From positions 62,001-126,000 of the forward strand of contig VXCM01000803.1 of NCBI GenBank assembly GCA_014773175.1: a stretch of 64,000 nucleotides of DNA, in the 5' to 3' direction. The position numbers and the translations under genes were made by a program. Positions 1 to 10,675 of this stretch are shown here, piece after piece; the first letter of the stretch is position 1, and the number at the start of each line of letters is the position of its first letter. This DNA comes from Lucifuga dentata. Taxonomy: Eukaryota > Chordata > Actinopteri > Ophidiiformes > Bythitidae. Below the pieces are notes generated by a model. The model had not been told where the DNA came from. It saw only the letters and a list, made by a program, of their open reading frames with translations, and searched no databases.

Positions 1-81
1 AGGCTGAGCCACAGGTGGTTCTGCAAAGTGGCAGGAATTTGCTGCAGGTGACGGCATGAAAACGTTGCCGCTGACTTTCCT
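1..81 (-). CDS. npas4l: npas4l coding exon 8, cut by the window edge
   Basis: After a TTTTTGCAG acceptor the frame runs open to base 1 as [16 protein letters not shown] and onward. The L-Q-Q spacing after the PAS-B end loosely matches the LRQQL of NPAS4. No domain is recognisable here. The remaining transactivation region would lie beyond the left edge. Confidence 0.6.
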
Positions 82-2886
82 CTGCAAAAATCTGGCCTCT
101 GTTTCACTGAAAGAGCAGAATAATGTGCAGATTAGGAAGATGAAGTCAGTGTTTTTCCCAGGATTGTAGTCTATTAATACGTATGGAATTATTTTATTAC
201 CCCAGAAAAGTTCATCATACCTGATGACATAGTTGGTACAGCTGATGCTCTGGCACTCAGAGTCCTTGTCAGCTCGGATGTAGAGCCACGTCCATGACAG
301 ATCTTTGCACTGCAGCCTCAGCACCATCTCTACCCAGAAGCCCTCATCTGCCTTCACTGCACCGGACAGAGAAGAAATATTAATACTTAATAACGTGCAC
401 CCCTCCAATAGTAAACATTTGTAACATGTGATATTCATTAACCACTGTAATACAGACTTTCCATAATCAACCCCACTCACTTAGTCTTTTATGCAAATCT
501 GCACTCAAAGAAAGGTCTTCAGGGTGGATAAGACTGTACCACGATTGACCATACATTTCTTCAGCTGAAAAGCCCAAAAAATAGAAAACACTGGGGGAAA
601 AAAAAAAAAACAATCATGAAAGCGTTATTTGCTGTAACTCAGCATCGTTAGAAATGTAGGATTATAATGCTGATCTGTACTTAATGTACTTCTCTCCTAG
701 CTGAGTGAAGGTCATATCCAGTCTGTGGACGCTGCTGAAGCTGTGGCAGGAGTTGGAGATGGAATTCTTCAGGCGGTTGACTGTGGGGGTGCAGAGGGCC
801 ACAAACAGAGGATCTGTGCTGGGACAGGATGAGCCCAGAGACTGGAAGCTCCCTCTGACCAGCATGGAGCGGCAGTCGCCATATTGAAGCCTGAAGGCTT
901 TGGATGTTTGCATACAACATATAAAGCTTCTCTCTGAAGAAACAAAACATGGTGCATGTTAGAGGAAAGCAGATGAGTTATAGCAGCAGAGCCAGTACCT
1001 CAAAACTAACATCTACTAAACAATGGTCTCCTGATCTTTAAAATTTCCACGCATAACATCTTTGAATGAATTTACTTGCCATATAAGTTTAATATTACCT
1101 GATGATGACTTGTTGTTAATGTTGAAGAGTGACTTAACAATATCAACGTCAGCGCCTTCCACCATATCATACAAAGTGTCTCCTTGAAGCACATCTACCT
1201 ACAAAAGTTACAGGTTTTGCCATTAGTTATCAGAAATAAAATAAGTGGTTAAAGCACCAAAAGATGCTTGAAATAAGAACTACTTCAGATGAAAAAGACG
1301 TTGTATTGAATCATCATCTCACCATGGAGTAACCAAGATAATGAGATACGTTTTCGGACACGTAGACCAGCCTCCCTTGGGTGGTGGTGACCAGGATAAA
1401 GCCATGAAGAGCTTGAAGAAAGGCCTCGTACGGCAAAAAGCAGTCTGATCTCTCTCCAGCTGGGAGTCCTGAAGGAAGTACAGAGTGAGTTCAGGCTCGG
1501 TTGCACTGCTGCATCTCTGCAGGTTTCCACATCTGTTATCTTTAATATATTCCTTAGGGTACTGCAAACTTACTTCCACTTTGTTTGACAATGACGCAGG
1601 CTGAATTTAAATTTGAAGTTCAAAGATATTTAAAAACTCCTGTGAAGTTTGACAACTTACCCTGGAAGAGAACAGACTTCCTAATATAGGTGCAGATGGC
1701 AGACATGGAGTGCAGGTAAGAGAGACGCTCCTGGTCCTCCTGGGAGATCGGTAGCAGAGCGCGCATATTCCGGATCTCATTATTGATGTGGTCCCGCCGA
1801 GCTTTAGATGCCCCTTTGGTGGACCTGTGAGAAATCATGGTCACTGAGGTCAGGGCTTGGAGGAAAACTAAGGAAACCTCACTATTGCCTGACTTGCATT
1901 TCACAAAATCTACCTGAAGACATTCTGCCATGTGACAAGGCTGATAAAATAAACAAAAATAAAAAGAGTAATTGACCTGAACTGTTCTAATCTCTTTTTT
2001 TCCAGAAATACTGCCCTGATAGAGAGCTCAGGTGTCTCTTCCCCACAACATGAGCCAGACTTTGAATATCAAAGGTTCCTATGGAAACTGCTGATAGGAG
2101 AGGCTGTCGTGTCAGCAGCAGAAATGAGTGCTCTCAGTAGATTTGTCTGTGTGATCAGTGTGTGTCTGGGCCCATACACACACAGCCTGGGGTTTTTATA
2201 GCTTGCCAGGGTTTCAGTGTGAGCGTCACACAACAAGGGGAGGCTGGGCTTCTGCTGCTCCCTTCATTGCCTTATAAAGTGGGTGTCCTCAGAGCAGGGC
2301 GCCCCACGTCACAAACTCAGAAAAAGTGCCACAAAAGGAGAATTAAATCAATTTGAGGTGACACTAAATAAAAGCTCTAAAAAAATGTATGAGATCTTTT
2401 GGATTTTTTTTTTTTTTCAAAGATGACATGAAAATGTCACAGCAAAATGTTATGTCCCGACGTTACCACAGCAGGTAGAAATACATCACCTTAAACTCAA
2501 TGTTAAATACCACACAGACAATAAAACCAAACAATATTATAGTTGAATCAAAGTGATTTTTCAAGTCTCCTGAGGTTATTTCAGGTTATTCTGGGTCAAC
2601 TCCCTGCAACTTATTATAGTAGTCTAGAACAGCATCACTACGGCTAGATCACTATAACACACACTTAGCTACAAAATAGGAAAATAGCTTAAGTGAAGTC
2701 AAAACTTTCTGAAGCCACTAGAGGAGATGGAGCAGGCAGAGAATGTTTCACTGACCTGGATCTTCTGCAGAGAGGAGCACCGCAGTGATCCTGATGATGA
2801 TGCTGATGATGATGATGGTGTTGGTGGTGATGGGAGGTGCAGGGAGATCTTACATGACATTTGCAGGAGTCGCACCAAATAGTCAT
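1..2886 (-). CDS. npas4l: NPAS4-family bHLH-PAS transcription factor, 3' part off the window
   Basis: Join of 2756-2886, 1661-1824, 1323-1468, 1099-1198, 690-933, 481-590, 221-356 and 1-81 (incomplete), all with GT-AG borders and consistent phase, giving 370 codons so far. Order of domains: a His-rich leader (residues 1-43), bHLH (about 44-96, with [14 protein letters not shown]), PAS-A (about 110-180, with GFILV and [13 protein letters not shown]), a linker, and PAS-B (about 245-345, with [17 protein letters not shown] and [11 protein letters not shown]). NPAS4 proteins are nuclear, pair with ARNT-type partners and bind E-box-like sites. NPAS4 itself is an activity-induced neuronal factor, and npas4l (cloche) starts the blood and endothelial lineages in zebrafish. 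I prefer npas4l because the N-terminus is much longer than the short M-Y-R start of NPAS4 and because the sequence has diverged. npas4a or npas4b remain possible. The transactivation region is outside the window. Confidence 0.8.
221..356 (-). CDS. npas4l: npas4l coding exon 7 (PAS-B, second part)
   Basis: Encodes [20 protein letters not shown], then [13 protein letters not shown] and ISCTNYVI, matching the C-terminal strands of PAS-B. Donor GTATGA, acceptor GTGCAG. Confidence 0.9.
481..590 (-). CDS. npas4l: npas4l coding exon 6 (PAS-B, first part)
   Basis: Encodes [20 protein letters not shown] then [16 protein letters not shown], a typical PAS-B core with the HPEDL motif. The acceptor follows a C-rich tract; the donor is GTGAGT. 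Confidence 0.9.
690..933 (-). CDS. npas4l: npas4l coding exon 5 (end of PAS-A, linker)
   Basis: Encodes [15 protein letters not shown], the counterpart of the family's FNTSK-LRR segment, then [10 protein letters not shown] and a linker ending MTFTQLGE. The donor is GTACAT, weak but the only one that keeps frame. The join gives GENVFYFLGF, matching the start of PAS-B. Confidence 0.85.
1099..1198 (-). CDS. npas4l: npas4l coding exon 4 (PAS-A, second part)
   Basis: Encodes [19 protein letters not shown], matching the VDL-QGDSIYDII region of NPAS4. Acceptor TTTGTAG, donor GTAATA, phase 0 in and phase 1 out. Confidence 0.88.
1323..1468 (-). CDS. npas4l: npas4l coding exon 3 (PAS-A, first part)
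   Basis: Starts after a CCTTCAG acceptor and continues the frame as [16 protein letters not shown], then [20 protein letters not shown] and SHYLGYSM, the beta strands of PAS-A. It ends in frame at ATG before GTGAGA. Confidence 0.88.
1661..1824 (-). CDS. npas4l: npas4l coding exon 2 (bHLH)
   Basis: Encodes the whole basic helix-loop-helix: basic region [13 protein letters not shown], helix 1 [11 protein letters not shown], helix 2 [19 protein letters not shown]. Acceptor TCTCACAG, donor GTAAGT. This is the segment that most clearly identifies the NPAS4 family. Confidence 0.93.
1825..2755 (-). other. npas4l intron 1
   Basis: About 0.9 kb of intron without repeats I can name. It holds a G+C-richer stretch at 2180-2320 with CCTTATAAAG and CACGTCA on the plus strand, which could be a regulatory site. 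No coding segment was seen. Confidence 0.5.
2756..2886 (-). CDS. npas4l: npas4l coding exon 1 (start codon, His-rich leader)
   Basis: Start ATG at 2884-2886; no earlier ATG in this frame. Residues 1-43 begin [10 protein letters not shown], then a run of about 15 His and Gln residues coded by an ATG/ATC-type trinucleotide repeat, then CRRSR. The exon ends in AG before a GTCAGT donor, so the split Arg codon is completed by the next exon and gives R-STKGASK, as in NPAS4. The phase match is the main support for this start; N-terminal exons diverge most in this family. Confidence 0.65.
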
Positions 2887-2986
2887 TTTGACGCTGATAT
2901 GGAAGTTTAAAAAATTTTTTTTAAAGAAATATAATTTATTTCATGAAAATCCAAGCTCGACTGAGTGAAGATAACAAAATAGAAAT

Positions 2987-3049
2987 TTAGGTTGAGGAAG
3001 ACTGAAAGTAGACGTCCATGTGGGAAGGCTGAGGATGCGCACTCTTCAT
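2987..3049 (-). CDS. possible upstream ORF in the npas4l leader (20 codons)
   Basis: If transcription starts near 3080, the first ATG met by a ribosome opens a 20-codon frame beginning MKSAHPQPSH that ends 100 nt before the npas4l start. The bases before this ATG (GGAGGAG) give a G at -3. The reading depends on the inferred start site; no peptide family is recognised. Confidence 0.3.
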   Translation of the reverse strand: MKSAHPQPSHMDVYFQSSST

Positions 3050-3104
3050 CTCCTCCCTTTGCAGGCTCCAGATGATGAGTGCGGAGCCCCTGAGTGTGTC
3101 CCTC

Positions 3105-3112
3105 CTTTTATA
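3105..3112 (-). promoter_or_regulatory. TATA box of npas4l
   Basis: On the minus strand the sequence reads CTATAAAAGG, a near-perfect TATA box, about 220 bp upstream of the npas4l start codon. A transcription start near 3080 would give a leader of roughly 195 nt with no intron. The distance and orientation fit; the start itself is inferred. An AP-1-like TGACTCA lies farther upstream near 3335. Confidence 0.6.
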
Positions 3113-4379
3113 GCCTAAAACCCGATACCTCTGATCCGACACGGCCGGTAGGCAAGAAGAAGAAAAAACAAAAAAACGGGACACTTACTAGTTGTGACGC
3201 CATGACAAATGATGAAGGCTTATATTTAGCTAAACGAGCCTAAAAATAACCCGCAGATTGGACGTGGGGCAGGCTATGATTCAGCAGCATAACGTGGCGG
3301 AGATTATTTAAAATCGTGTGTATCTTGTGTATAATGACTCATTGTTTATTTTGCAGTTATTGGATCGTTATCCACACAATTATTGTGTTTAATTAACAAC
3401 AGAATATTCATAACTTTAATTGCAGCCAGTCAACTCCAGATTACCTGACATTGATGTTTACACACACGTCGTTCTCTATCAAAACATACACAATACAGGC
3501 TACTATGAGATCGAACATGATAATATATCGTCCATAATAAACACACTAGGGAGAAGATAAGTCAGTGGAGGAATATAAAAATAGGTATCCACCAAGATCC
3601 TTTAAACTTGTTTATCCTGCGCAAGGGGCCAATATTTACTTTAACATCTAAACACACTCGGGAATAAAAAACAAACAAACATATCAGCGCTATTCAAAAA
3701 TTCAGCTGAATTCATATTTTTGTACATTTCTGAACACTTTTCTGAATCTGCGTCATAAACCAGTTAGATCTGAGTTTTAACTGCTAGAGGGGGTTAAGCT
3801 AATAAGAGCAAGCTGAATGTGACGTAGCTAAATTAGCAGCACATTCACGTCACAAAAAAAGTAAAAAAAGCCCACTTACACCAGTATTAGCCACTATTTT
3901 AGACAGCATTGAAATGAGTCTGTGGTGTGAAAAGTCCTTATCAAAGCTAAAGCAGCTTTTTACCTCTCTGTTTTGATGCAAATATGATTGCAACAAACTA
4001 TAGGAAGCTATTCATAGCAAAAAAGCCTCCGATTAGCCAACGATAAGTCACCTATCCAACAATTAATAACCGAGAGACAGTTAAGAGGCTAGCGGTGAAA
4101 GTTGAGAATTTAGGGAGATAAAAACCAGAAATATTCTTCTCGGGAGATGTTTTGAATTAAAAACAGGTGATCGTGATAGCAAAGTGAAACCTGGACTTAC
4201 CTACAAACGCCAGAAACAAAACTCCAATTAAATGCTAATATTTCAGCTAGTCTCCTGTTTATGAAAGCAGACAACGGATGCTAACACATTAGCCACAAAC
4301 AATTTTAAAACAGAACAGTGTACAGTAGCCAGTATATAGCATGTTTGCTATTATTAGCACTCTGGACAGATGCTAAATG

Positions 4380-4424
4380 TTTTTTATTGTCATGGTACTT
4401 GTACTGTGTGCAATGACAATAAAT
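4380..4424. repeat. short inverted repeat of the TTTATTGTCAT type
   Basis: TTTATTGTCAT and ATGACAATAAA form an 11-bp inverted repeat around a short loop. Similar sequence is common at the ends of fish retroposons; the family is not determined. Confidence 0.35.
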
Positions 4425-4519
4425 CTAATATAATGTAGTGTTTAATGTGTCTGTTATCTTGGAGTTTTTTTTTCTTGCTTCAACTGGTTACAAATACAAT
4501 AGTAAGGCATTAGCTTTAA

Positions 4520-4786
4520 AGGAGGAGTCCACCAATTTTACGTTTTTTTTCTAGAACTGTGGTTCTCAAACTGTGGTGTAAGTACCACGTGTGGTATACA
4601 CCATATAACTCAGGAAATTTCACCAGAGAATCAAAAGTAACTGTGGAAAATGTTTCATGAATAAAATTGGTTTCACTAAGAATTTTTAAATGTATTATTC
4701 ACTTTAAATAAGCATTATTGGAGTTTGTTTTTCCCGTTTTGTTTGTTGAAAACAGCCCAACTTTTCTCCCATGGTGGAGTCCCCCT
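4520..4786. mobile_element. short T2-like MITE at TTAA, second family
   Basis: The ends are inverted and flanked by TTAA on both sides: AGGAGGAGTCCACCA at the left and, read inward from the right, AGGGGGACTCCACCA. TTAAAGGRR is the terminal signature described for T2-type (Kolobok-related) MITEs. Near the left end it contains a piece resembling a hAT terminus (GGTTCTCAAACTGTGGT at about 4562-4578). No coding capacity. Confidence 0.65.
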
Positions 4787-5998
4787 TTAAAACAAACTAA
4801 AAACCTAAAGAGCGATCCTCAAGGATTTTGTGAGCGAAAGATGTAGACTTAAATAGAGAAAATGAGTCTGGCTGACAGAACGTGACTGCATAGATAATGC
4901 GATGACATGAGCTCATTCAGTCATATTTGTCAGTACACATGTCGGCATCAAAGGTAGGGAAGTTCCAGTGAAAGTCCTCTTTGATGGTTTATAAATTCTC
5001 TGTAATAAGACTTTACAAAGGGAAAAGAGGCTTTTTACTACAGCATCACTGTGGCTCATGTCCTGTGCCTGAAAAAAAGCACTATGCTGCTTGTGTCAGT
5101 AAATGAAAATAAAATGAATGGTATATCTTTTTTGTCCCATTTTCAGCATGAAATGGTTACTTGTTGGTTTGTCTTCCATCATTTTGGCATAACCTGTTTA
5201 ACTTCCACAGCTTGAGCTTGTGCCGTGTTTCTCAAATCTCCCAATTTAGTGGCTTCAACAATGCAAGGAACAGAGAACTAGAACTTGAGCGAGGGAATTG
5301 GACAGGGATAGGTGGCCAAGACAAAACAAATCACTTTAAACAAATCCCCAGTCTGATTCTCAAGGGCCAGTGGGATCATCTAAGTCCTGAAGGGAAATTA
5401 GAGAGTAATTTAGCTGAGTGTCTCTCTGCATTAGTGCCTGTGTTGCTGACTAAGGCAGGCTCCGGGGCCAGACAGAGGGTCCAATGCAAACGCTGTTTCC
5501 TGTGTGCCACGGGGCCAGGCGGGACAGCGTGTCTCTGCTGCCCCACTTTAAGCTGACCCTCCGTCTGTGGCCTGCACTTAACACTGCAGATAACACTGGG
5601 TTTATAGCACCAGGCTGGTGACAGACAGGAACAAACTGCTAGGCTGCTACTGACCACAGAAGCAACGATCAGGCCCAGGGTTCAGGGTGAGACACTTTCT
5701 AATGATGGGACCCCCAAAGCAGCCACACACATCCCTTTAGGTAGTCTAAAGGCCAGCTGGGGGGGGGGGGNGGGGGGGGGGGGGGGGGGGTTGTTTGGTA
5801 CCAACAGTGCCCATTGAAGTGGTCAGTGCAGGATGTCCAGACAGGCAGACTGGGCCAGATTCAGGTTTCTGGTTTTCAGGAGGAAGCACGGCTGGAGAAT
5901 TGCAGCGTTTACAGAAACATGCAACACAGCTTCTAGAAGGAGGGGTGAGACTTCATAAATTTATGTATTTTTAAATGAGACACATTCAGCTTCCTTAA

Positions 5999-6535
5999 AG
6001 GAAGGACCGGCAATTTTTACATTTGAACCCAATATATACAACCCACATGTACATTACGTAAACATAACTGCAGTGGTAAATTTTATAATTGTTTTTCCTA
6101 CCTTCCAGACTGTCACTGCTTTCAACTTATTCCAGTACGCTATTAAAATCAACTTGTAGAGACTTGAAAGGTGCTTGAGATACATAATCCATCACAGCGA
6201 ACACTGCTGATTAATTTTTTTGTCAAAGTAACTTTATTTAGCCCATCCAACATTGGAGCTGCACGGAAGACAATGTGTCTCCAGCAGGGAATGTAGCCCC
6301 AGGAGAAGTTGGCTTTTAAACATTTGGATGTATGTGATGTGTTAGCAGGCGAAACATTGAATTTTAAGGTGGGTGTATCCCCTGAACATTTGATTTTGAA
6401 AGATTAGGGGATTTGGAAAAATAACATGAAAACAAAAATACGGTTTTGTCTTGAAAAATGGTTATCAGTAAAGTAACATGTATGCGTGTAGTATTTCTAT
6501 TGGGCTTAAACGTGCAAAATCACCGGTGACGTCCT
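5999..6535 (-). mobile_element. T2/Kolobok-type MITE copy, 537 bp
   Basis: Member of the main family of the window. TTAA flanks both sides (5995-5998 and 6536-6539). The left end has diverged (AGGAAGGACCGG); the right end reads CACCGGTGACGTCCT. The inner segment carrying AAGGTGGGTGTAT defines this orientation. Confidence 0.75.
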
Positions 6536-9050
6536 TTAAAGATCCGACACACCCAGTAACCCCAGATAACGTCAAGGATGTCCAAGCAGCATCACAAGAT
6601 GTGTAACCGATCATTCACAGTCCATGGGTTTTTACCAGCTGACCAATCCGAACAGAACAGGCTTTTCAGCCTTTAAAGAGACAGTACCTACAAAGGCCTG
6701 TTTTCACTCAGTCTGCACAGTGGTGCTGCAGCAAGGGAGAGTAGATCAGTGTTTTTTGCTCATTAAAGCATTGCAAAATAGACCCCTAATTGAAAATATC
6801 AGCAAGGAATATCAGACAGAGGCAAAAGATGAACCTTTTTGCCATTCTATCCTAGGCCAAAAAAAAAAAAAAAAAAAAAAAACCCATTAACAGCAACATT
6901 GACCAAATCCATACATCTTCCATAAATTATCAACATATCCAAATAGTAAGAAAAACTGTGAATAAAATGTAATAGAATTGAATATATTACACAGTTAAAT
7001 GGATATAAACATTACCAAGTGAAACTGTCTCAAATTTATTATCAATACAGTAATAAATCATATTGCACAGGGAATCTAAACGAACCTTGACAGATATAGT
7101 TTCCCCTCTATAAATGTTAAACAAAAAAAAAAAGNTTTTTTTTTTTTTTTTTTTGCAAGAATTCTTTCTTATTAATTTATTCAACCACATAATGCCTGAA
7201 ACACAGAATATGGTGCCAAGCTAAAAATTCCAAGCTTCTGGTAGTTCTGCACTGGCACATAACACACACATCTTGGCATGAAATCTGTCCAGTCAGGTAC
7301 TTTTACTTGGCAAATAAATACTGCTCACACTGATTAATTGTGAGTGTGCACTATAATCCAATGCTGCATTTTTGTTGATTGAAGTTTCTTCCGGGATAGA
7401 AAATACATGAGTTGTGAACCAAGAGTCATTCTGTGTATTTTGATCAGATTGATGCCTTGCATCAAATTGAAATACCAAAGAAACCTCAGAAACTGTAATT
7501 TTGATGAGACTTTGCATTTGTTGTGCAGGCATTTTATTTATTTATTTATTTATTTATTTTGACCATAGTGTTGTACATTATCATTTAATTAATATTTACT
7601 TTGTTATATTCCTGAAGAGGTCTTGACTGAAACAACCATCACCCACAACCTTCACACACACTTTTTGCAACAGGGACCAAATCCTGAAATAAAAAAAAGT
7701 CACTTCTCCACACCACACCTTAAAAAGAGAAAGACAAAAATCAGCAATTTTGCCAACGGCCATTTGGTGTCACAAAACAGTTCTATTTGTTCACCAGAAA
7801 TTACGTGAACGCAATAAGCTTCCCTGTGATTTCACTGTAGTAATACTCTATATAACTGGGGTATTGAGGACCTGCAAGTGTGTGTGATATGTCCATCTGT
7901 GTGTGTGTGTGTGTGTGTGTATGTGCAGTGCAGAGGGCATTATAGACTCACTGAGTCAATTGGCACCACTGGTCTGTAAATAAAAACATTAATATTCTTC
8001 AGATATTTGTTTGGGAAAACACCTCAATTTGTCAATAAGCAGCATTAACATGTCTCCTCTCTGTAAGGCCCGACATGCCAAAATTGGCTTTAGTGCAGCA
8101 ATCTGGTGACTTTAACCTGCTTGTACGATTGTTTCACACTGCTTTATATGGAATATGTAGATCTGTAAACATTTATCATGATGATCAAAAGTTTTCAGTC
8201 CTCTTAGTTGGGACATCTGAGTCCTGCTGGGTCTGATTCTAACCATCTAATCAGGGACTGACTGGGGGAATCCATCTCACTATCTGGCAGGACGGAAAAA
8301 CCAGCACATTGGGTTCCAAAAACCAGAACTGAAATTCCACGGTGCAGCTCATAATTACGTGGAAACATTTTAGTTTTGCAAACCTTTGGGCTTTATGCAT
8401 ACAATGGCTTGTTCAATCCATGATGAAATAACTGCAAACATTTTTAGATCTCGTCACTGGTTAAGATCTTAATCATTCATTTCAATGGTATTTATGACAG
8501 ATTTACAGTAAATACTGGAGGTATAAGAGGTTCATTTTTTTTCATTTCACCTATTTTGAAAACTGTAATTAGTACTAATAATGTTTAAAAAAAAAAAAAA
8601 AAAAAAAAAAGCTGAATAAAAATCTGCAATTTGAGCTATTCCAAATTATTTTAAGATGTATGTTGAAGAACAGCCCTTATGTATCTGTCACATCTGCTCA
8701 GGTTTAGCTTCATCTGGGGTTGTACACAAATGAAACACGTGCACGCTTTCCTGGTATTTCACCATACTGTGAGTGAGCAGGTCACGAGAAGTGTCTACGA
8801 AGGCTTTCTGACTCACTAGGATTGTCTATAAGAGGAATAACTACATTATGCATATTAGCTCCCCTACAGCAACAGGCAAAGCGAAGCAGGTGGGCTGAGA
8901 TTATTTATAGACAGGACCACGTGCTTCTACACACACACGTTTGTATCATGATACTTCCCCACATTTGGCACTGAAAAACAAACTACGGGAGTGGGGGATT
9001 CTGTGACAGGTGGGTCGTACTCTTCCAGTGACACACAGGCTTTACGTTAA

Positions 9051-9586
9051 AGGACTATACTAGTGATTTTTCATGTTTGAACCTAATAAATACTACTAGC
9101 ATACACATTACTTTATTGACACCATTTTCTAAAACATAAAATTGTATTTTAGTTTTCCTGTTGTTTTGTCAAATTCCCTAATCTTTCAAAATCAAATGTT
9201 CAGGTGATACACCCACATTAAAATTCAATGTTTCTCCTTCTAACATGTACATCTGAATGTAGAAGGCACGGTCATTTTTAAAATTTCTCTGTAAAAGCCA
9301 TCTTTTCCTGGGACTATATTTTCTTCCATGCAGCTCCATGTTAAATTTAGTAACTTCGACAAAAATATGAATGGCATTTGGTTCGCTGTGATGAATTACT
9401 TATCTCAAACACCTTTCAAGTCTCTACAACTTGATTTAAATAGTGTGCTGGAATGAACTGAAACCAATGGCAGTCTGGAAGGTAGGAAAAACAAATCTGA
9501 AATGTACCTTGGAAAATGGTTGGCAGTAACGTGTATGCCAGTTGCATTTATTGGGCTCAAACATGCAAAATCATCAGTATGCTCCT
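9051..9586 (+). mobile_element. T2/Kolobok-type MITE copy, 536 bp
   Basis: Left flank TTAA then AGGACTATACTAGTG; the right end ATCAGTATGCTCCT is followed by GTAA, a decayed TTAA. The inner GATACACCCACATTAAAA places it in plus orientation. Confidence 0.75.
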
Positions 9587-9757
9587 GTAAAAGAATATAT
9601 AATGCATAGCAGAAAAAAAAATTGTATTCCTGTGAAAATCTTTTTTTTTTTTTTTTTTNTTTTCTGGGGGTAATTAGAAAGCTTTTTTTTTTTTTACTAA
9701 ATGTGGTATCATCGTCACTCTATGATACATGCTACTGAGGGAGGTAGATGGACTTGT

Positions 9758-9763
9758 TTATTT
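9758..9763 (-). terminator. possible poly(A) signal of klhdc3
   Basis: AATAAA on the minus strand, about 850 nt past the klhdc3 stop codon. It is the first exact AATAAA I found downstream of the stop. The length of the 3' UTR is therefore a guess. Confidence 0.3.
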
Positions 9764-10608
9764 TACAAGGAAAACTGTTTGCCTTGTAAATCACCTCTGA
9801 GACTCTTAAAAGCAACGGACTGCTGGGCAAGTGATGATAAAGTAGATAAAAGCAAAGCATGGAAAGCCGGTCAAACAGTGCTACACATATCGAGATAATG
9901 TGGTGCCCAAAAAACTCTCTCCTTGCATTCAGTGCCAAGTCAATAAGTTAGCCTAGTCAACTCCATATTAACATGTACAACAACTTAATTTGCCATAAAC
10001 AGAAATGATACTTTTACGTGGTTTGGTGACAACGTTAGAATTGCAAGATATACAAACTCACAACCACCTCAGTCTCTTTGAGACTGATTCTGGAACATAA
10101 GGTTCATGTTTGTCTCTTCGGGGGGAGATCTGCTGCGTGACATCAGGATGGCATCCTGCGACATCCTCCATCTCTGCAGAACCTAAAAGAGGTTAGCACT
10201 CAGTACCTTTGGCTAAAGTTCTCGTCTCTTCCTGTGCTTAAGTTTAGAAGTCAATGATTATCATAGGCTGATTGGATTTCTAGAGAAGCTAGAAAGAAGA
10301 GAAAATGCTGAGTGAGTGTCAGCAATTAATTTCTCATTAGATCAGTTTCTCAAAGGGTACAATATCCTTCGTGGCTCTGAGACTAATCTTTTTTCTGATC
10401 GTTGTATCATTATAGAAGCCCAAGGAGTCTGAGGAAGTAATATGCAGGACATTTTGGAAAGTAAAGAGAGCTCAGTTTTAACTTGTAGAGTGTGTAAATC
10501 CAGTACAGAGCAAAAAAAGCCCATCAGAGCTCAGATGATCAGCAAGATAAAAGCCCAGAGTGCTAAATTGGAGAAAGAAGTTCTGGTTCTGCTGCACATC
10601 CAGTGATG

Positions 10609-10675
10609 TCAGCCATGGGAGGAGAAGATGGGCCTGCTGATGTTGCTGTTGGTGGTCATGGCTGCCAGTTCCCAC
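10609..10675 (-). CDS. klhdc3: klhdc3 coding exon 10 (stop codon)
   Basis: Residues 361-382: RWELAAMTTNSNISRPIFSS, HG, then TGA at 10609-10611. The last 20 residues closely match the human C-terminus. The 3' UTR runs leftward from here. Confidence 0.96.

Larger units (their letters stand above)
2887..9740. other. intergenic region between npas4l and the klhdc3 3' end
   Basis: The two genes run in the same direction, so this is upstream of npas4l and downstream of klhdc3. It holds the npas4l promoter, MITEs at 4520-4786, 5999-6535 and 9051-9586, a complex low-repeat block at 5215-5700, and simple repeats. Open frames here (for example 5161-5556) have no recognisable protein family. Confidence 0.6.

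Noticed and set aside
5161..5556. 131-codon open frame as a gene
   Set aside because: No recognised family, no splice context, and composition like non-coding DNA; kept only as part of a possible regulatory block.
5761..5790. Poly(G) tract as a quadruplex
   Set aside because: Contains an assembly N and its length is unreliable; likely an assembly or sequencing artefact.
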